Assembly: GCF_005222815.1 (NCBI RefSeq)
Contig: NZ_STGB01000003.1
Location: forward strand, 327,955-391,954
DNA: 64,000 bases
DNA from: Roseomonas sp. AR75
Lineage (GTDB): Bacteria; Pseudomonadota; Alphaproteobacteria; Acetobacterales; Acetobacteraceae
Reading direction: 5' to 3'
The position numbers and the translations under genes are program-made. Positions 45,515 through 54,559 of this stretch are shown in pieces (positions within the stretch are counted from its first letter, which is position 1; each line of letters begins with the position of its first letter). The notes below the pieces were generated by a model. That model did no database searches. It was given only the letters and a program-made list of their open reading frames with translations, and was not told the origin of the DNA.

Positions 45515-47968
45515 TCACGCCTCCGGCAGGTCGCGCGCTGCCTTGTCGTAGCCCCGCCAGGGATCGGCGCGCTTCAGCCGATCCGGCGCGGTCCGGATCG
45601 TGAAGGCCTTCGGATCGAGCCCGTCCTTCACCTCGCTCCAGGCCAGCGGCACCGACACCGTCGCGCCCGGACGCGCGCGGGGCGACCAGGCGGAGACCGC
45701 CGTCCCCTGCCGTTCGTTGCGCAGGTAATCCAGGAAGATGCGGCCCTTGCGCGCGCGCTTGGCGAGCGTCGTCGTGTACCGCTCCGGCTCGGCCGCGGCC
45801 AGCCGCTCGCAGAAGCCGCGCGCGAAGGCCTTCACCGCGGGCCACTCGTAGCAGGGGACGATCGGTGCCACCACATGCAGGCCCTTGCCGCCGGTCGTCT
45901 TGCAGAAGGCCTTCAGCCCGGCCTTCTCCAGGGCCTTGCGCACGGTCAGCGCGGCCTCGATCACGCGGCCGAAGCCGAGGCCCTCATCCGGATCGAGGTC
46001 GAAGACCAGGCGGTCGGCACGTTCCGGATCGGCGGCGCGCGAGCCCCAGACATGGATCTCCACCACGCCCGACTGCGCCAGCGCGACGAGGCCCGCAGCA
46101 TCCGTCACGCAGAGATGCGGCTTCGCCTCGCCCGCGATCGCGACCTGCCCGATCAGCGCGGAGGTGCCGGCGCCGGCATGGCGCTGCCAGAAGCGGCCGC
46201 CCTCCACGCCATCGGGCGCGCGCAGCAGGGTCAGCGGGCGTCCGCCGGCATAGGCCAGCAGCGCCGGCGCAACCGCTGCGAAGTATTCGGCCAGGTCGCG
46301 CTTCGCGATGCCCTCGTCAGGCCAGAGCAGCTTGTCGGGGTTGCTGAGCGGCACGCCCGCCACCTCCGCCGCGGAGGAGGCCCGCACGCTGCCGCCGGCG
46401 GGGTTCTGCGTTGCTGTCCGGGGCGCCTCCACCTGCTCCGCCGGCTTGTCCTCGCGCAGCGCCCGGAAACTGCCCTGCCGCAGCATCCCCTCGCCGGTGA
46501 AGCCGGCATAGCCGATCTCGGCGACCAGCTTCGGCTCGACGAAGGTCGCGTCCTTGCCGCCGGCGCCGCCCTCGAAGGGTGAGGTCTTGCGGCGCAGCGG
46601 CTTCAGCGCGCGTTCGAGCTGCGCCGCCTTCGCCGCCGCGATGCCGGAGCCGACGCGGCCGAGATAGACCAGGGAACTGCCGCGCCAGGCACCCATCAGC
46701 AGCGTCAGCGAGCCCTTGGCGCCAGTGGCATGCCCGCCGATGACGAATTCGTCGGTGCCGCGGCATTTCGTCTTCACCCAGCCCTCCCCGCGTCCCGCGC
46801 GATAGGCGGCGTCGCGCCGCTTGCTGACGATGCCTTCCAGGCCGAGCCGGCAGGCCGACATCAGCACGGCATCGCCGGGCGCCTCGAAATGCTCGACGAA
46901 GGCGACGCCCGCCGGCGGCTTCCGCAGCAGCGCCTGCAGGCGCTGCTTGCGCTCCGCCAGCTTGAGGTCGCGCAGATCAGCGCCATCCGCGAAGAGCAGG
47001 TCGAAGGCGTGGTAGCGCAAGGCGCCGGTGCGCTTCGCCTCCAGCGCGGCGACGAGGGCGGGGAAGTCCGGCCGGTTCTCCGCATCCAGCGCGACCACCT
47101 CGCCGTCCAGCGTGCAATCGGGCAGGCGCGACAAGGCGGCGGCAGTCTCCGGGAAGCGGTGCGTCCAGTCGAGCCCGTTGCGTGTCAGCAGAGTCGCGGT
47201 GCCATCGCGGATCCGCGCCTGGATGCGGTAGCCATCGAGCTTCGGCTCATGGACCCAGGCCGCGCCGCTCGGCGGGCGATCCGCGAGGGTGGCGAGTTGC
47301 GGCGGCAGGAAGGACGGGTCGGCGTTGCGCACCGGCGCATCCGGCTTCGCGCGCTTCGCCCAGCGCGAGCGGCGCTGTGGCTCGGCGGGGTCGGGCTTGC
47401 GCCTCGCCGGCATGGCGCGGCCGCTGGCGACGGAGGTGGCGTTGTCGCGCACCAGCGCATCGCCGCTGCCGGGCTGGGCGTATTCGTCCTTCTCCTTGAT
47501 GAGCAGCCAGTTCACCCGCTTCTCGCCCTGGCGCGGCTTCATGCGGATCAGCGCCCAGGCGCCGGTCATGCGCTCCGCCGTGACGCTGAACTTCAGATGG
47601 CCTTCGGCAAGGGCGGTGGCGGGGTCGGTGTCGCCGATCGGCTCCCAGGTGCCGCGATCCCACAGCAGGACCTCTCCGGCGCCGTAGCCTTCGGGGATGG
47701 TGCCCTCGAAGCTGCCGTAGTCGAGCGGATGATCCTCCACCTCCACCGCGAGGCGGCGCTCGGCGGGATCGAGGCTCGGGCCGCGCGTGACGGCCCAGGA
47801 TTTCAGCACGCCGTCGAGTTCGAGCCGCAGGTCCCAATGCAGCCGCGTGGCGGCGTGCATCTGCACGACGAAGGCCCGCGCGTGCCTGCGCCTTCGGCCG
47901 ACGCGGCCGGCCGGCTCGGGCGATCGGGTCAGGTCGCGCTTGGCGCGGTAGGTATCGAGGCGCGGCAT
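45515..47968 (-). CDS. ligD: Multifunctional DNA ligase LigD
   Basis: Non-homologous end-joining enzyme of 817 residues with three domains: a 3'-phosphoesterase (about 30-165, [31 protein letters not shown]), an ATP-dependent ligase (about 220-500, adenylated Lys243 in HEPKLDGYR, and [24 protein letters not shown]) and a polymerase/primase (about 555-817, VSLSNPDK-like [48 protein letters not shown]). Domain order PE-ligase-polymerase matches Pseudomonas-type LigD. The partner Ku is about 5 kb away, on the same strand. Confidence 0.96.
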   Translation of the reverse strand: MPRLDTYRAKRDLTRSPEPAGRVGRRRRHARAFVVQMHAATRLHWDLRLELDGVLKSWAVTRGPSLDPAERRLAVEVEDHPLDYGSFEGTIPEGYGAGEVLLWDRGTWEPIGDTDPATALAEGHLKFSVTAERMTGAWALIRMKPRQGEKRVNWLLIKEKDEYAQPGSGDALVRDNATSVASGRAMPARRKPDPAEPQRRSRWAKRAKPDAPVRNADPSFLPPQLATLADRPPSGAAWVHEPKLDGYRIQARIRDGTATLLTRNGLDWTHRFPETAAALSRLPDCTLDGEVVALDAENRPDFPALVAALEAKRTGALRYHAFDLLFADGADLRDLKLAERKQRLQALLRKPPAGVAFVEHFEAPGDAVLMSACRLGLEGIVSKRRDAAYRAGRGEGWVKTKCRGTDEFVIGGHATGAKGSLTLLMGAWRGSSLVYLGRVGSGIAAAKAAQLERALKPLRRKTSPFEGGAGGKDATFVEPKLVAEIGYAGFTGEGMLRQGSFRALREDKPAEQVEAPRTATQNPAGGSVRASSAAEVAGVPLSNPDKLLWPDEGIAKRDLAEYFAAVAPALLAYAGGRPLTLLRAPDGVEGGRFWQRHAGAGTSALIGQVAIAGEAKPHLCVTDAAGLVALAQSGVVEIHVWGSRAADPERADRLVFDLDPDEGLGFGRVIEAALTVRKALEKAGLKAFCKTTGGKGLHVVAPIVPCYEWPAVKAFARGFCERLAAAEPERYTTTLAKRARKGRIFLDYLRNERQGTAVSAWSPRARPGATVSVPLAWSEVKDGLDPKAFTIRTAPDRLKRADPWRGYDKAARDLPEA

Positions 47969-48042
47969 GGCTTCCGGTCCGGATGAGACCGTAACGCGGC
48001 CGGCGCCGATGCGATCATCCCCGCCGCCGCGGGCGCATCGGA

Positions 48043-48594
48043 TCAGCGCGCGGCGAGGGCGGCGTTGGACTCCTCGAACATGCGCACGACCTTCTGCCCG
48101 TCATAGGGGCGTTCGTTCAGCGTCTCCGGGTCCCATTCGCTGCGCTCGACGCCGAAGAAATCGCCGCCATAGACATGCAGCGCGCCGGTCAGGCGCGGGA
48201 TCGGGTTCACGACGGAATGCACGATGTCCTTGCCGAGCACGGTGCAGTCCCGCACGCCAAGCGCCTTGGCGCCCGCGGCCTCGACCCGGCCGCCCTCCAG
48301 CCTCCGCCAGAAGATGTTGTCCTCGCGCCCCGTGTAGATGCCGATCACCGCCCACATCCGGTGATCATGCGGCATCAGCACCATGTTCGGGCCCCAGACG
48401 AGGTTGAGCACCGTCAGGTCCGGCGCGCGATACACCACGTTCAGCCCGGCGCGCTGCGGCTCGCCGATGGCCGCCATGAGGCCGGCAGGATCGTCGACGG
48501 CACGGCCGACCACCTCCCGCACGTGGCGATGACCCCCGGCATCGGCGGCGAGCGCCCCCCGGCAATCGGCGACGAAGCGGTCCAGATCGAGCAT
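48043..48594 (-). CDS. Cupin-fold protein, cysteine-dioxygenase-like
   Basis: A 183-residue cupin. The metal-binding motif [25 protein letters not shown] (His-x-His then Glu/Asp) and the second His in [16 protein letters not shown] resemble predicted metal-dependent double-stranded beta-helix proteins near cysteine dioxygenase. The exact reaction is unknown. It is a single gene on the minus strand, with ligD downstream and a radical SAM gene upstream. Confidence 0.78.
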   Translation of the reverse strand: MLDLDRFVADCRGALAADAGGHRHVREVVGRAVDDPAGLMAAIGEPQRAGLNVVYRAPDLTVLNLVWGPNMVLMPHDHRMWAVIGIYTGREDNIFWRRLEGGRVEAAGAKALGVRDCTVLGKDIVHSVVNPIPRLTGALHVYGGDFFGVERSEWDPETLNERPYDGQKVVRMFEESNAALAAR

Positions 48595-48717
48595 GGCCTG
48601 CCTCCCTCACGCTGGCCGGCGCAGCGCGCCGGAGACGGCATCCTATGCCGTTGCGCGCAGCGGAGCACAGGATACTCGACCTGGCCACACGGGGAGGTGT
48701 TTTTGGCGTATCGGCAG

Positions 48718-49830
48718 CTACAGCAGCTCCAATTGGCGTGGCGCGGCCTGGGGCGGGCGGAACTGGCTGCAGTCCAGGCCGCGCTCGCCCATGCGGTCGC
48801 GGCCCTCCATGCCGCAGCGGCGCAGCGCCAGCCTGAAGCGCTGCGCGATCAGCTCGGCATAGGGGCCGGTGCCGGTCTGCCGGACGCCGAAGCGGCTGTC
48901 ATAGAACTGCCCGCCGCGCGTCTCCCGCACCAGCGCCAGCACGCGGGCGGCGCGGTCGGGGTAGTGTTCCTGCAGCCAGGCCTCGAACATGCCGCGGATC
49001 TCGAGCGGCAGGCGCAGCAGCACGTAGCCCGCGCGTGCGGCGCCGGCGCGGGCCGACATCTCCAGGATGCGCTCCATCTCCATGTCGTTGAGCCCGGGAA
49101 TGATCGGCGCCACCAGCACGCCGGTCCGTACGCCCGCCTTGCTCAGCGCCGCGACGGCTTCCAGCCGCTTCAGCGGCGTCGCCGCGCGCGGCTCCATGAT
49201 GCGGGCCAGCTTCCCGTCCAGCGTGGTGACGGAAAGACAGACATGGACCAGGTTGCGCTCGGACATCCGGGTGAGGATATCGAGGTCGCGCAGCACGCCC
49301 GCGCTCTTGGTCACGATGGTCACGGGATGACCGAATCGCTCCAGCACCTCCAGCACGCCGCGGGTGATGCCGAGGGTCCGCTCGACCGGCTGGTAGGGAT
49401 CGGTGTTGGCGCCGAGCGCCACCGGCTTCGCGACATAGCCCGGCTTCGACAGCTCCTTCTCCAGCAGCGCCGGCAGGCCCGGCTTGAACATCAGCCGCGT
49501 CTCGAAATCGAGGCCGGGCGACATGCCGACATAGGCATGGGCGGGCCGCGCATAGCAGTAGACGCAGCCATGCTCGCAGCCGCGATAGGGGTTCAGGGAC
49601 CGGTCGAAGCCGATATCGGGGCTGTCATTCCAGGTCAGCGCGGCCTTCGCCTTCTCCCGGATCAGCTCCGTGGGCAGCGGGGGAAGCTCCGCGAATTCCG
49701 CGGCGAGCGTGCCCCAGCCATCGTCGCAGCGCTCGGTGCGCGTGCTTTCGTAGCGCACCGCGGGGTTGGTGACGGCGCCCCGGCCCTTGCGAGCCAGGGA
49801 GGGCATGGCGGAGGCTCCACCGTCCGGCAT
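48718..49830 (-). CDS. PA0069-family radical SAM protein
   Basis: A 370-residue radical SAM enzyme. The cluster motif is Cys85-x3-Cys89-x2-Cys92 in GCEHGCVYCYARPAHAY, after the family start FDRSLNPYRG. Later motifs VTIVTKSAGVLRDLDIL and APIIPGLNDMEMERIL fit the PA0069/SplB-like group. A Lys/Arg-rich C-terminus ends QLELL. ATG at 49830 has AGGAG six nt upstream; the ATG at 49860 is possible. Function of the family is not established. A glycosyltransferase gene is divergent, starting 38 nt away. Confidence 0.9.
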   Translation of the reverse strand: MPDGGASAMPSLARKGRGAVTNPAVRYESTRTERCDDGWGTLAAEFAELPPLPTELIREKAKAALTWNDSPDIGFDRSLNPYRGCEHGCVYCYARPAHAYVGMSPGLDFETRLMFKPGLPALLEKELSKPGYVAKPVALGANTDPYQPVERTLGITRGVLEVLERFGHPVTIVTKSAGVLRDLDILTRMSERNLVHVCLSVTTLDGKLARIMEPRAATPLKRLEAVAALSKAGVRTGVLVAPIIPGLNDMEMERILEMSARAGAARAGYVLLRLPLEIRGMFEAWLQEHYPDRAARVLALVRETRGGQFYDSRFGVRQTGTGPYAELIAQRFRLALRRCGMEGRDRMGERGLDCSQFRPPQAAPRQLELL

Positions 49831-49868
49831 GATCGCTCCTGAGTTTCCTGCTTTGTTCACGGCGAAGA

Positions 49869-50597
49869 GTGAGCAACCTGCTTGAAAGCGTCAAGAACAA
49901 AATGCGAAACACGGAATCCGTGATCGCGGGATTGTCCGTGGTGATCCCGGCGCTGAACGCCGCGCGCACCCTGCCGGGCGCGGTGGCGGCGCTCGGGCGG
50001 CTGCCTGCCGAGATCGTCGTGGTGGATGGCGGCAGCACGGATGCCACCGCGGCCGCGGCGAAGGAACGGGGCGCACGCCTGCTGGCAGCGCCACGCGGCC
50101 GGGGCGTGCAGATCGCCGCAGGCGTGGCGGCGGCGGCCGGGCCGTGGCTGCTGATCCTGCATGCCGATACGCGGCTCGCGCCCGGCTGGGAGGCGGCGGT
50201 TCGCGAGGCGATGCGCAATCCCGGCCGCGCCGGCTATTTCCGCTTCGCCCTCGACGACCACTCGCCCGCAGCGCGCCGGCTGGAACGCGCCGTGGCCTGG
50301 CGCTGCCGCAAGCTGGCGCTGCCCTATGGCGACCAGGGGCTGCTGATTCATCGCGACCTGCTGACGTCGGTCGGCGGGATGCGGCCACTGCCGCTGATGG
50401 AGGATGTGGACCTTGTCCGCCGCCTCGGACGCGCGCGGCTCGCCCCGCTCGACGCCGCTGCGGTGACCAGCGCCGAACGCTGGCGGCGGGAGGGCTATCT
50501 GCGCCGTTCCGCGCGCAACCTGTCCTGCCTCGCCCTCTGGTTCCTCGGCGTGCCGCCGCGCATGATCCAGAGCGTCTATTCCCGCAGGAGAGCATGA
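49869..50597 (+). CDS. Family-2 glycosyltransferase, TIGR04283 (arsenosugar-type)
   Basis: A 242-residue glycosyltransferase with LSVVIPALNAARTLPGAVAAL, VVDGGSTDATAAAA and LILHADTRLAPGWEA (DxD-like), then RAGYFRFALDDHSPAAR and GDQGLLIHRDLLTSVGGMRPLPLMEDVDLV. The last block is diagnostic of TIGR04283, annotated in arsenosugar biosynthesis. The start is uncertain: GTG at 49869 or ATG at 49902. It overlaps by 4 nt with the next gene, also of an arsenosugar-associated family. No ars genes are in the window. Confidence 0.88.
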   Translation: MSNLLESVKNKMRNTESVIAGLSVVIPALNAARTLPGAVAALGRLPAEIVVVDGGSTDATAAAAKERGARLLAAPRGRGVQIAAGVAAAAGPWLLILHADTRLAPGWEAAVREAMRNPGRAGYFRFALDDHSPAARRLERAVAWRCRKLALPYGDQGLLIHRDLLTSVGGMRPLPLMEDVDLVRRLGRARLAPLDAAAVTSAERWRREGYLRRSARNLSCLALWFLGVPPRMIQSVYSRRRA

Positions 50598-51172
50598 AGG
50601 GCGACACGGTCATCGTCTTCGCGCGCGCGCCGCGACTGGGCGCTGTGAAGCGCCGGCTGGCGCGCGGCATCGGCGCGATGGCGGCGCTGCGGTTCTATCG
50701 CGGGCAGCTTGCCAGGCTGCTGGCGGCGATCGCACCGGACCGGCGCTGGTGCACCGTGCTCGCGGTGACGCCGGACCGGGCTTCCGCGCGCTGGCCAAGG
50801 CGGCTGCCGCGGGTCGCCCAGGGCCAGGGAGACCTCGGCACCCGCATGCACCGAGCATTGCGGCCGCATCGCCGCGCACTGATCGTCGGCAGCGACATCC
50901 CCGGTGTCGGCCGCGCGGATATCGCGGCGGCGTTCCGCGCGCTCGGCCGGGCGGATGCCGCCTTCGGCCCGGCGGAGGATGGCGGCTACTGGCTGGTTGC
51001 GCTCGGTCCGCGCCGTCCCGGGAAGCCTTTCGCGGCGGTGCGCTGGTCAACCTCGCACGCGCTGACCGACACGCTCGCCAATTTCCACGGCCGCCGGGTC
51101 GCGCTGCTGCGCCGGTTGCGCGACGTGGACACCGCGGCCGACCTTGCCGCCATCCGGGGAGGCAGCCCATGA
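50594..51172 (+). CDS. TIGR04282-family glycosyltransferase (DUF2064)
   Basis: A 192-residue GT-A-like protein with VIVFARAPRLGAVKRRLARGIG at the start, then QGDLGTRMHRAL, IVGSDIPGVGRADIAAAF and FGPAEDGGYWLVAL, the pattern of DUF2064/TIGR04282. These occur next to TIGR04283 proteins in many genomes, as here. ATG at 50594 is preceded by GCAGGAGAGC and overlaps the upstream stop; its own stop overlaps the methyltransferase ATG. Substrate unproven. Confidence 0.9.
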   Translation: MKGDTVIVFARAPRLGAVKRRLARGIGAMAALRFYRGQLARLLAAIAPDRRWCTVLAVTPDRASARWPRRLPRVAQGQGDLGTRMHRALRPHRRALIVGSDIPGVGRADIAAAFRALGRADAAFGPAEDGGYWLVALGPRRPGKPFAAVRWSTSHALTDTLANFHGRRVALLRRLRDVDTAADLAAIRGGSP

Positions 51173-51939
51173 CCGCGCCCGCCTGGTCCAACACCAGCGA
51201 AGACTACGCGAAGCACCGGCAGGGCTTCCCGCCACGCTTCTACGCGATGATCGCGGAACGCGGCCTGTTCGCGCCGGGGATGCGCGTGCTGGATCTCGGC
51301 ACCGGCACCGGCACGGTGGCGCGGACGCTGGCCGGCATGGGTGGCGATGTTCTCGGCCTCGACCCCGCGCGCGGCCAGATCGCGGCGGCGCGCAAGCTCG
51401 CGGCGGAACAGGAGGTGGCGGCACGCTTCGAGGAAGGGCTGGCGGAGCGGACCGGCCAGCCGGATGGCGCCTTCGACCTGGTCGTCGCCGCGCAATGCTG
51501 GCACTGGTTCGACCGTGCGCTGGCGGCGGCCGAGGCGAGGCGCGTGCTGAAGCCGGGCGGGGCGTTGCTGATCTGCCATTTCGACTGGCTGCCGCTGCCC
51601 GCCAGCGTCGCGCATGCCTCCGAATACCTGATCGAGGCGCACAGTCCGCGCTGGCGCGGCGGGCGCGGCAACGGCTTCTACCCGGCCTGGGCGGCGGATC
51701 TCTCGCTGGCGGGGTTCGAGGCGCTGGAATTCGCCGGCTTCGACCATGAGGCCGAGTACAGCCATGCCGATTGGCGCGGTCGCGTCCGGGCCTCCGCAGG
51801 CATTGGAGGGGTGCTGGGCGGCTCGGCGGTGGAGCGGTTCGATTTGGAACACGCGGCGCTGCTGAAGGCCCGGTTTCCGGAGGCGATGCTGAGCGTGCCG
51901 CACCGGGTCTTCGCCATCTGGGCGCGCCGCCCGGCCTGA
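51169..51939 (+). CDS. Class I SAM-dependent methyltransferase
   Basis: A 256-residue methyltransferase with YAKHRQGFPPRFYAMIAERG, SAM motif I VLDLGTGTGTVARTLA, motif II GLDPARGQIAAARKLA and AAQCWHWFDRALAAAEARRVLKPGG. The WHWFD block is common in methyltransferases near carbohydrate or lipid genes. It is coupled by ATGA to the TIGR04282 gene and forms a three-gene run. Substrate unknown; methylation of an arsenic or sugar compound is only a guess from context. Confidence 0.85.
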   Translation: MTAPAWSNTSEDYAKHRQGFPPRFYAMIAERGLFAPGMRVLDLGTGTGTVARTLAGMGGDVLGLDPARGQIAAARKLAAEQEVAARFEEGLAERTGQPDGAFDLVVAAQCWHWFDRALAAAEARRVLKPGGALLICHFDWLPLPASVAHASEYLIEAHSPRWRGGRGNGFYPAWAADLSLAGFEALEFAGFDHEAEYSHADWRGRVRASAGIGGVLGGSAVERFDLEHAALLKARFPEAMLSVPHRVFAIWARRPA

Positions 51940-52171
51940 CTACTGGCCCGACTTCCCGCACGCACGCTTCTGTAATGATCGTGCGCTTGGCGACTACACG
52001 GGAATGCAGACAGCGCATCGCAGAACCTTACACTTCCTCACAGAAGTTGCGTCGTGCCGGAAAACATGCTCTACTTCGACAAGTGCCGTGGCTTACATTG
52101 TCACGGAACGTCAGGGAAGCAATCTTGCACGCGGTCGCCGCACAGGCACCGCACGTGGCCGGAGACGAGAC

Positions 52172-52354
52172 GTGATCAGCCAGGAATTCCTGCGCCTCGC
52201 CGATGCCTTCTTCACCGCGGTGCTGGCGATGGCCGCGCTGCTGGGCGTGATGCTCGCCTGGGTTTCGGGCGATCTGGTGGAACTCAGCCTGGCGATGCTG
52301 GTCGTCGCCATCCTCGCACCACCCGCCTACCGGCGCCTTCCCCGCCCCGCCTGA
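52172..52354 (+). CDS. Small two-helix membrane protein
   Basis: A 60-residue product with two hydrophobic segments (FFTAVLAMAALLGVMLAWV and LSLAMLVVAILAPPAYRRL) separated by an acidic SGDLVE turn. GTG at 52172 follows CCGGAGACGAGAC. Upstream is a 232-nt gap with a weak promoter-like pair TTGCGT (52047-52052) and TCTACT (52070-52075). No family is recognised; support is mainly composition and ribosome binding site. Confidence 0.5.
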   Translation: MISQEFLRLADAFFTAVLAMAALLGVMLAWVSGDLVELSLAMLVVAILAPPAYRRLPRPA

Positions 52355-52419
52355 CGCGCTAACGCCCGGGAAAGACCTGCCGCCGCAGGATGCGCGGCGG
52401 AACCCCCGGGGACGGCGCG

Positions 52420-52785
52420 ATGACGGAGAGCGATTCGGCGCGCGAGGCCCGCCTGGCCATCGCGCGGCATCTGGCGGAACTGCACAAGCTGCATCTGGCG
52501 CTCGCCGCCGACAGCCGGCGTCTCAAGACCCTGACGCTCGAAGGCCGCAACCTCGCCGAGATCGAGATCGCGGCCGAGATGCTCGAACAATACATGGCCG
52601 CGACCGGCGCCTTCCTCGAGAACATGCGCGGCCGGTTCGAAGCGCGCCTGCCGATCCTCCGCCGCGGCGAGCCGCATGGGACGGAGATCGCGCCTGGCCA
52701 GGGCGCGCAGGGGCATGGTCCGTTCTGGTATTCCTTCTCGCGGCTCTGCGCGGCGCTCAGGCAGGCTGAGCGGCGGGTGGGGTAG
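52420..52785 (+). CDS. Hypothetical protein with helical N-terminal region
   Basis: A 121-residue soluble protein. The first 75 residues look like a helix pair (REARLAIARHLAELHKLHLALAADSRR, NLAEIEIAAEMLEQYMAATGAFLENM); the C-terminus ends with a Trp/Tyr/Phe-rich segment FWYSFSRLCAALRQ. I do not know the family. The ATG at 52420 follows GGGGACGGCGCG. It is convergent with ku. Confidence 0.6.
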   Translation: MTESDSAREARLAIARHLAELHKLHLALAADSRRLKTLTLEGRNLAEIEIAAEMLEQYMAATGAFLENMRGRFEARLPILRRGEPHGTEIAPGQGAQGHGPFWYSFSRLCAALRQAERRVG

Positions 52786-52853
52786 ACGACGTGTGACACC
52801 ATGTTCCGCCGTTCGCCCGCTCCCGGAGGCTGCCGGAGGGGGACGCGACCGAC

Positions 52854-53735
52854 CTACGCCGATTTCCGTGTCTTTGCCGGCGGCGCCTTGCTCCGCGGCT
52901 TCGCCGGCGCCTTCTTCGCGGCGCGCTTCTCCGGCTGCGTCGGCGCCGCCTTGCCGCTCCCCTTCAGGCTGCGCTTGAGGGCCTCCATCAGGTCGATGAC
53001 GTTGCTCTCCTCCGGCGCCTCCCGCTTGCGGGTGGGCCTGGTGCCGCCGGCCTTGCGCTGCACGAGTTCCGCCAGCGCTTCCTGGTAGCGGTCGCGGAAA
53101 TCCTCCGGCGCGAAGGGGCCGGCCTGCTGGGCGATGATGCTCTTGGCGATCTCGACCATCTGCGGCTGCACCTTCGCCTCCGGCATGTCCTCGAACAGCA
53201 CGGCGTCGCTGCGCACCTCCTCCTGGGAGCGGAGCGTGGACAGCAACAGCCCCGGGCCGCGCACCTCGATCGCGACGACCCGCTCGCGATTGGCCATCAC
53301 GATGCGCCCGATCGCGACGCGCTTCTCGCCGCGCATCGCCTCCCGGATCACCGCGAAGGGCTCCGCCGCCGTCTTGCCGCTAGGCACCATGTAGTAGGGT
53401 TCATCCCAATAGAGCCGGTCGATGTCGTCGCAATCCACGAAGCGCTCGATGTCCACCACCTTGGTGCTTTCGAGCTTCAGCTCCTGGATGTCCTCGTCGG
53501 TGACGACGACGTATTCGTCCTTCGCCACCTCGAAGCCGCGCACGAGGTCGCGGCGCGACACCTCGTCGCCGGTCTCGGCGTCGCGCCAGCACTGGCGGAC
53601 GCGGTTGTGGGTCTCCGGGTTGAGCAGATGGAAGCGCACATCGCCGCCGCTCTCGCCAACGGCCTTGTGCAGGGCGACTCCGCAGGTGACGAGCGAGAGC
53701 CGCAGATGGCCTTCCCAGACGGGACGCGCGGGCAT
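52854..53735 (-). CDS. ku: Ku homodimer protein for non-homologous end joining
   Basis: Binds DNA double-strand ends and recruits LigD. The 293-residue bacterial Ku core contains RPVWEGHLRLSLVTCGVAL, FHLLNPETHNRVRQCWRD, EVSRRDLVRGFEVAKDEYVVVTDED and DRLYWDEPYYMVP. The Lys/Pro/Ala-rich C-terminal tail (residues about 255-293) is the usual LigD/DNA interaction extension. ATG at 53735 gives the standard start. ligD lies about 5 kb downstream on the same strand, separated by several unrelated genes. Confidence 0.95.
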   Translation of the reverse strand: MPARPVWEGHLRLSLVTCGVALHKAVGESGGDVRFHLLNPETHNRVRQCWRDAETGDEVSRRDLVRGFEVAKDEYVVVTDEDIQELKLESTKVVDIERFVDCDDIDRLYWDEPYYMVPSGKTAAEPFAVIREAMRGEKRVAIGRIVMANRERVVAIEVRGPGLLLSTLRSQEEVRSDAVLFEDMPEAKVQPQMVEIAKSIIAQQAGPFAPEDFRDRYQEALAELVQRKAGGTRPTRKREAPEESNVIDLMEALKRSLKGSGKAAPTQPEKRAAKKAPAKPRSKAPPAKTRKSA

Positions 53736-54047
53736 GAAGGACCTCTTTCGCAGGGCTGCGACAGGGCCGTAACGGCGCGCGGCGGGCGGCGGTTCGTCAA
53801 CGAATGTGAAACGAGCAGCCCGCCCGGCAGAAGCGGTCAAGCATTCGCGGCTGAATCAGATGGATGGCCAGGGCAGCTCAGATTGCGCGGCAAGTCTCGG
53901 CAGCATGCCTTGGCGCCAGCACGCGCCCAGGATGCAGAACGCCAGCAACCCTGTGGAGAAATACGGGGATTGTTTGTTGAGAACGGCCCGGAGCCCGCAT
54001 CCCACCGCCGTTGATGCAAGAACAGGATATCCACGGCGCGGCGCCGG
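53736..54047. other. Intergenic region without a convincing gene
   Basis: About 310 nt separate the ku start from the terminator of the small secreted protein. Short frames exist in several directions but none has a ribosome binding site or protein-like composition. The part 53800-54020 is moderately AT-richer than its surroundings. It presumably holds the ku promoter; I see no clear motif. Confidence 0.5.
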
Positions 54048-54076
54048 AAAAACCCGCGCCGCTCCGGCGGCGCGGG
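54048..54076 (-). terminator. Rho-independent terminator of the small secreted-protein gene
   Basis: On the minus strand a perfect 10-bp stem (CCCGCGCCGC with GCGGCGCGGG; 54067-54076 and 54053-54062) around a 4-nt loop is followed by TTTTT (54048-54052). It starts 10 nt after the stop codon. Very strong candidate. Confidence 0.92.
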
Positions 54077-54086
54077 GCACGCTGGA

Positions 54087-54353
54087 TCAGCGGAAGGGCA
54101 TCGGCGCCTGGCCGCCCATGTTCTGGCCGCGCTGCGCCGCTTCCTCGCTGATGCGGTTCAGGTTCTGCGTGGTGTCGGGGCCGCCCTGCAGCGCATTCTG
54201 GCCGGCGCGGGCGCGCTCCAGGCTGAGCTGGTTCAGGCGCTCGGTCTCCGACATCTGCGGCTGGCGCGGCTGGGCCGGGCGCTGCTGGGCGAGGGCAGGC
54301 GCGGCGACGACGGTCAGGCCGAGCGCCGCGAAGAGGGCGAAGCGACGGATCAT
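54087..54353 (-). CDS. Small secreted Gln/Pro-rich hypothetical protein
   Basis: An 88-residue exported protein: signal peptide MIRRFALFAALGLTVVAAPA cleaved near ALAQ (about residue 22), then a low-complexity Gln/Arg/Pro stretch (QQRPAQPRQPQ) and a helical region rich in Asn, Gln and Arg ending NMGGQAPMPFR. No family known. The presence of a strong independent terminator and signal peptide supports expression as a single gene. ETF-QO follows on the far side of a 206-nt gap. Confidence 0.75.
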   Translation of the reverse strand: MIRRFALFAALGLTVVAAPALAQQRPAQPRQPQMSETERLNQLSLERARAGQNALQGGPDTTQNLNRISEEAAQRGQNMGGQAPMPFR

Positions 54354-54559
54354 GTGGGACTCCCTTGGGCTCGGGCGCTCACGCTCGCCCGGCGGGTCCG
54401 CGGAACCCCATGTCCCGCACCGTACCAGGCCGCTCCGGCGCCCCCGAAGCGTCGCCGAGCCTTGCGCGGCGCAAGCGCGACGGTCAAGGGCGGCGAGCCC
54501 CGCAGCGCGTTGAAAACCGCGGGTGTTGCCCGATTGACCGCAATCGTCGGGGGGTTGCG

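Noticed and set aside
48636..48650. CGGCAT-CCT-ATGCCG hairpin between the cupin and radical SAM genes.
   Set aside because: Six-bp stem in GC-rich DNA without T-run; too weak to call a terminator.
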